This document shows, in pieces, positions 61,001 through 64,000 of a stretch of 64,000 nt of DNA. The notes under the pieces were generated by a model. That model saw nothing but the letters and a program-made list of their open reading frames with translations, ran no database searches and had not been told where the DNA came from. How positions within the stretch are numbered: position 1 is the stretch's first letter; every line of letters begins with the position of its first letter. The translations under genes were made by a program, and so were the position numbers. The DNA is from Ardenticatenaceae bacterium (GTDB taxonomy: Bacteria; Chloroflexota; Anaerolineae; Promineifilales; Promineifilaceae): positions 558,001-622,000 of the forward strand of contig JACKBS010000007.1 in NCBI GenBank assembly GCA_020634435.1, given 5' to 3'.

Positions 61001-64000
61001 CCGTACCTGTAATTATCCCCGTTGACGGGCCGGTTCTATTCCGCGACAGTCCAATCTACGCAGTCGTTGACAGCGACAACATTGTCAGTGAGGCCAATGA
61101 ACAAAATAACATCACCCACACCTGCCAATTCTGTGAATTTGCGCCACCGGCGGCTTCACCAACCGCTTTCCAACCGGAACTGGAATGGGCCTGGATAGAT
61201 GAAATAGGGTTCTTTAACGGGGTTCAACTTTATGGCTCTATGATGACGCCAGTAGTGGCTCCATTAATTGATACCAATGGTGATAGTTTGGTAAATGAAG
61301 AAGATGTTCCCGCCATCATTTTCATTCCATACGGAAACCGACTGGTTGCCGTGCGAGGTGATAACGGGGCAACGATATTTGACCAGGCAACATATCCGGT
61401 TGGACAAGGCGAGCAGTTTAGTCAACTCGCTGTCGGCGATATCGACAACGACAATCTTCCAGAAATCATCACAGTTCCAAGTGCACCAGCATCTAACGGA
61501 ACCAGATTGATCGCATTTGAAAATGATGGCACTTTTAAATGGCTCAGCGAAGTGATTCCATTCCCCAGATTCGACTATGGTGGTGTATCTCTAGCAGATC
61601 TAGATCATGATGGCTCAGTCGAGATCGTGGCAGGTGCGACTGTCTTAGATAGCGATGGGCAAATTTTGTGGAGCGGAGGATATGGTGTCGGTAATGGAGG
61701 TGTTTGCTGTCTTTCGGCCGTTGCCGACATTGATCTCGACGGAACAATGGAAGTCATTGCCGGTAAATCAGCCTATCGTTCAGACGGCCAACTGATGTGG
61801 CACTATCCAAATGGCGGTGACGGCTGGCCTGCTATCGGGAACTTTGATGCTGATCCGTTCGCTGAAATCATCACTATTAGTTTTAACTTTATCGTGCTAC
61901 GTGAACACGACGGCTCTGTGATTTGGAGTCGGGTCATTGACGGCAGCTCTGGCTCCCGTTGTGGTCCACCCACTATTGCCAACTTTGATCTCGATTCGGA
62001 GCCAGAAATTGGTGTTGCCTGTGGCCAAGGATATTACGTCTTTGAAGGGGATAGTACCCTCAAGTGGTCTGTACCGGTGCAGGATGGATCCTCTGGTATT
62101 ACCGGCTCTTCGGTCTTCGACTTCAATGGGGATGGCATTGCCGAAGTTGTTTACAATGATGAACTTTACCTGCGCGTCTTCCGGGGAACGGATGGTGAGA
62201 TCCTATTTGAGATTCCGAACAGCTCCGGAACTTTGCTGGAATACCCTGTCGTGGCCGACGTTGATCTTGACGGTAATGCCGAAATCGTCGTCGTTAGTAA
62301 CAATAACCAGGGATTCGCCGATCAGGTGGGGTTAACCGAGTTTGGCGTTTTCGTGTATGAGGACGTACTTGATAACTGGGTGAAAACTCGTTCCATTTGG
62401 AACCAACATACTTATCATATCTCAAACATTAACGATGATGGGACTATCCCATTAACTGAAGAACCAAGCTGGCTCACACATAACAGCTATCGAGCTAACC
62501 TGTCTCTTGATCTTTCCCCCCTGGCTGCCCCAGATTTAACTGCCTCGCGACTCGTAGTGACACCCCTTACTGCCGGAGGCGCGGCCCTGACGGTTCGCGT
62601 GGGTAACGGTGGACTCAATCTGGTAGCCGATGGTATTCCAGTCGCGTTCTACAATGGCGATCCGGACGCTGGCGGCAGCTTAATTGGTGTTGAGTATACA
62701 CAACAAACGCTACACTCTGGTGACTATGAAGACGTTACCATTCAATTGGCCAATGCTCCAACCGATCCATTTGAGATTTTCGTACGTGTTGATGATGATG
62801 GTCAAGGTATCGGCACCGAAAATGAGTGCAATGAAAATAACAACTCACACAATTTAGCGTATGCACCTGGCATCGATCTGGCGATAAGCAAGGATAGCCC
62901 ATTCACAGGTACCTTGTTGCCAGGAGAAAACATTAGCTTCACCCTTACTGTAGAAAACCTAAGTTCCTCGGTGGCAAACAATATAGAGATTATTGATACT
63001 CTGCCTACCCACACGTCAGTTGTCTCGGTCAGCGGAAGCGGAACTGAAGCAAATGGTGAGGTAAGTTGGACTGTTCCCTCACTGAATGTCGGTGAAACTG
63101 TCTCGGAAACCATTGTTCTGCAACTGGATGCGCCACTAGATGATTCGGTTACGGTGATTACGAACACGGGACGGGTTCAAATTGATCCTTTGACCGGTAA
63201 TGACCCCAATCCGGTAAATGACGAATCAACGATAACCATACCGGTTCAGCCCAATCGACCGCCCGTTGCAGTTGACGATAATGCTACCACCTTAGAAGAA
63301 GAAAGTGTTATTGTTAATGTTCTGGCCAATGACACAGACTCTGATAATGACGCACTTCTGGTGGAATCTGTTTCTTCCCCAATCAATGGATCGGCTACAA
63401 TTCAACCAGGTGGCACCATTCTTTACGTCCCTGATACGAATTTTAACGGGACAGATTCATTCGATTACACGATTTCGGATGGTCGTGGTGGAACGGGTGT
63501 AGCGACGGTCACAGTAACCGTAACCCCGGTCAATGATGAGCCAGTAGCTGTTGATGATGCAGCGACAACAGATGAGGATACGGCCGTGACGGTCGATGTT
63601 CTAGCCAATGATAACGATTTGGATGGTGACACACTCTCTATCCTCAATACAACCCAGCCGGGGAATGGGTCTGTGACCGTCAATCCAGACAATACCGTAA
63701 CCTACACGCCCGATCCAGATTTCAATAGCAGCGACAATGCTGGTGACGCCGATAGCTTTACGTACACAATTAGCGATGGTAATGGGGCAACAGCGACAGC
63801 GATTGTCTCCGTAACTGTCAATCCAATCAATGATGCTCCAGACGCAATCGCTGACACCGCCACGACAGCCGAAGACACGAGTCTAACAATCGATGTTCTG
63901 GCAAATGATTATGACGTAGAAGGTGACAGCTTAACCGTTGTTTCTGTCACGCAGCCGATAAATGGTTCAGCGACGATCAACCCAGATAATACAATTACGT
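58012..64000 (+). CDS. Giant secreted adhesin-like protein, N-terminal ~1996 codons
   Basis: An open frame from ATG 58012 to the window edge, starting with a signal peptide (WVLPLMSILTLLMSTWAYAAPP). Domains: three discoidin/F5-8C-type domains (about residues 150-580, with IDRVVLRSPGDYPQNFEVRV, YRIDHVRLQGSGF and INHLKVNATS); PKD domains (WEFGDGQSSIEEHPVHEF; CDWDFGDGNSQQ); a CARDB-like domain; FG-GAP/VCBS-type repeats with Ca-loop-like DIDNDNLPEI, DLDHDGSVEI and DIDLDGTMEV (about 1140-1430); a DUF11 domain (LAISKDSPFTGTLLPGENISF); then cadherin-like tandem repeats (VDVLANDNDLDGDTLSI) that continue out of the window. It likely mediates adhesion or matrix binding at the cell surface. Confidence 0.9.
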   Translation, partial: MNLESNRQQKKIWVLPLMSILTLLMSTWAYAAPPIKPASFYGSIKLNTVSVPEGTFVTGWIGNIQVAQTNSFTLNGESRFRIHISGDDPDTPEIEGGVEGQTITFKIDGYDADQTAIWQSGTFQRLDLTAIIPPAPPVANFTTGKAKNVALLEDGAQVIDYSSAFNTTSSYTPDNAIDYDSSATGFSSWRTASTGAQNEWLKVELAGQQPHIIDRVVLRSPGDYPQNFEVRVSTTGTADSDFSTVYAGVYAPNTGRQSFTFPPVAARYVQLYILDGDGSSDYIRLAEFQVWTRERAGGIVSLSAGPPSTIVDVSSFVTGFEPEKAIDDDASVSSWKTASGDATNQWFTVALGGGSRTYRIDHVRLQGSGFPTMPRNFAIRVSNTTLDEAAFTTVFEGTLALDYSAQEFYFPPVDAKYVQLFVVDNFDSGCCVELKDFDVLSVYGTNTSRLGGVGASIVDSSPSGAERTIDNNLITGWSASPGSWFKLRLIEGGPYPINHLKVNATSAQSAQFELAVSDQTSADADFTTVYTGTFRADGIDHWLSFPDVPARYVRFAITSINGSSITLRDLQLYSSALGGATVPLDNYSFDSDGIIINRLWEFGDGQSSIEEHPVHEFAAPGEYPIQLTVTDTDGLSTTQTLTYTVLTPPQADFAWTPDPAFEGQIVTFTDTSVSTGGQILTQIWDSPILSAPEVNKRFFDITFPDSGDYPLTLTVSDSQLLTASISQTVPINNLPPTVSVGPDQTLPWGKSWLVAPAVSDPSPADQLALVCDWDFGDGNSQQINGCKNNNVAVSHTYDTPGVYTATLSVTDPDGDTGTDTLLVTVLAHNTYIHINSITALTTGNAEVVVTLYDQLTGALLPGQTIEAAADGATATQTTDAQGQATLLLAIGEGSDIPLQISYPGDTHYNASITTDVVSSGPDLVVESIDLSQTATDAQELLISGDLGVQIINQGNLATDSAFQIVVFEDRDQDGVLSASDNVLGQSSYDPLLVAGQSVPVIIPVDGPVLFRDSPIYAVVDSDNIVSEANEQNNITHTCQFCEFAPPAASPTAFQPELEWAWIDEIGFFNGVQLYGSMMTPVVAPLIDTNGDSLVNEEDVPAIIFIPYGNRLVAVRGDNGATIFDQATYPVGQGEQFSQLAVGDIDNDNLPEIITVPSAPASNGTRLIAFENDGTFKWLSEVIPFPRFDYGGVSLADLDHDGSVEIVAGATVLDSDGQILWSGGYGVGNGGVCCLSAVADIDLDGTMEVIAGKSAYRSDGQLMWHYPNGGDGWPAIGNFDADPFAEIITISFNFIVLREHDGSVIWSRVIDGSSGSRCGPPTIANFDLDSEPEIGVACGQGYYVFEGDSTLKWSVPVQDGSSGITGSSVFDFNGDGIAEVVYNDELYLRVFRGTDGEILFEIPNSSGTLLEYPVVADVDLDGNAEIVVVSNNNQGFADQVGLTEFGVFVYEDVLDNWVKTRSIWNQHTYHISNINDDGTIPLTEEPSWLTHNSYRANLSLDLSPLAAPDLTASRLVVTPLTAGGAALTVRVGNGGLNLVADGIPVAFYNGDPDAGGSLIGVEYTQQTLHSGDYEDVTIQLANAPTDPFEIFVRVDDDGQGIGTENECNENNNSHNLAYAPGIDLAISKDSPFTGTLLPGENISFTLTVENLSSSVANNIEIIDTLPTHTSVVSVSGSGTEANGEVSWTVPSLNVGETVSETIVLQLDAPLDDSVTVITNTGRVQIDPLTGNDPNPVNDESTITIPVQPNRPPVAVDDNATTLEEESVIVNVLANDTDSDNDALLVESVSSPINGSATIQPGGTILYVPDTNFNGTDSFDYTISDGRGGTGVATVTVTVTPVNDEPVAVDDAATTDEDTAVTVDVLANDNDLDGDTLSILNTTQPGNGSVTVNPDNTVTYTPDPDFNSSDNAGDADSFTYTISDGNGATATAIVSVTVNPINDAPDAIADTATTAEDTSLTIDVLANDYDVEGDSLTVVSVTQPINGSATINPDNTIT

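Overview
The window looks like a chromosome segment of a Chloroflexota bacterium, probably a filamentous Anaerolineae relative. This is an inference from gene content: an HU-like/DUF4469 protein, an ImuA-ImuB-DUF6504-DnaE2 mutasome, SARP-type and GAF-rich regulators, and huge discoidin/PKD/cadherin-like surface proteins. It is also supported by a palindromic octamer, ACGGCCGT, that is extremely frequent in the conserved part. No rRNA, tRNA or CRISPR array was seen.

Region 1 (1-5.9 kb, minus strand) is a type I restriction-modification operon. The order is hsdM, hsdS, a DUF5655 nuclease-like gene, a PD-(D/E)XK nuclease gene, an unknown gene, then hsdR, which is cut by the window edge. Two nuclease-like genes are therefore embedded in the locus. 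A non-coding stretch with a 22-bp tandem repeat and a row of perfect hairpins follows (5.9-6.35 kb).

Region 2 (6.4-19.5 kb) is richer in GC and in ACGGCCGT. It holds an HU-like protein, the SOS mutasome operon imuA-imuB-DUF6504-dnaE2, a secreted beta-propeller-like protein, radC (apparently starting at a non-AUG codon) plus a decayed second radC tail, several small unknown genes, a serine recombinase and a PIN toxin-antitoxin pair.

Region 3 (19.5-52 kb) is AT-richer, almost free of ACGGCCGT and full of mobile-element traces, so it looks like an acquired island. It carries: (a) a kinase / response regulator / radical SAM-SPASM operon whose radical SAM protein ends in a tandem Trp/Tyr-Asp repeat resembling a cyclophane peptide core; (b) a divergent operon of a dihydroorotate-dehydrogenase-like protein, thymidylate kinase and endonuclease III; (c) a SARP-type regulator followed by acidic, Gly-zipper, Zn-knuckle, Arg-rich coiled-coil and PASTA proteins and a 1488-residue protein joining subtilisin, caspase-like, peptidoglycan-binding and M15 peptidase domains; (d) a response-regulator/subtilisin fusion whose probable sensor kinase gene is separated from it by a new IS3-family insertion, with a second, mutated IS copy on the other side of the kinase; (e) an NB-ARC/TPR STAND ATPase. 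Three copies of a structured ~180-bp repeat with an intrinsic terminator are scattered through this island.

Region 4 (52-64 kb) encodes an RHS/YD-repeat lipoprotein with a C-terminal HExxH metallopeptidase toxin-like domain. After it comes the first ~2000 residues of a giant secreted adhesin-like protein that runs off the window.
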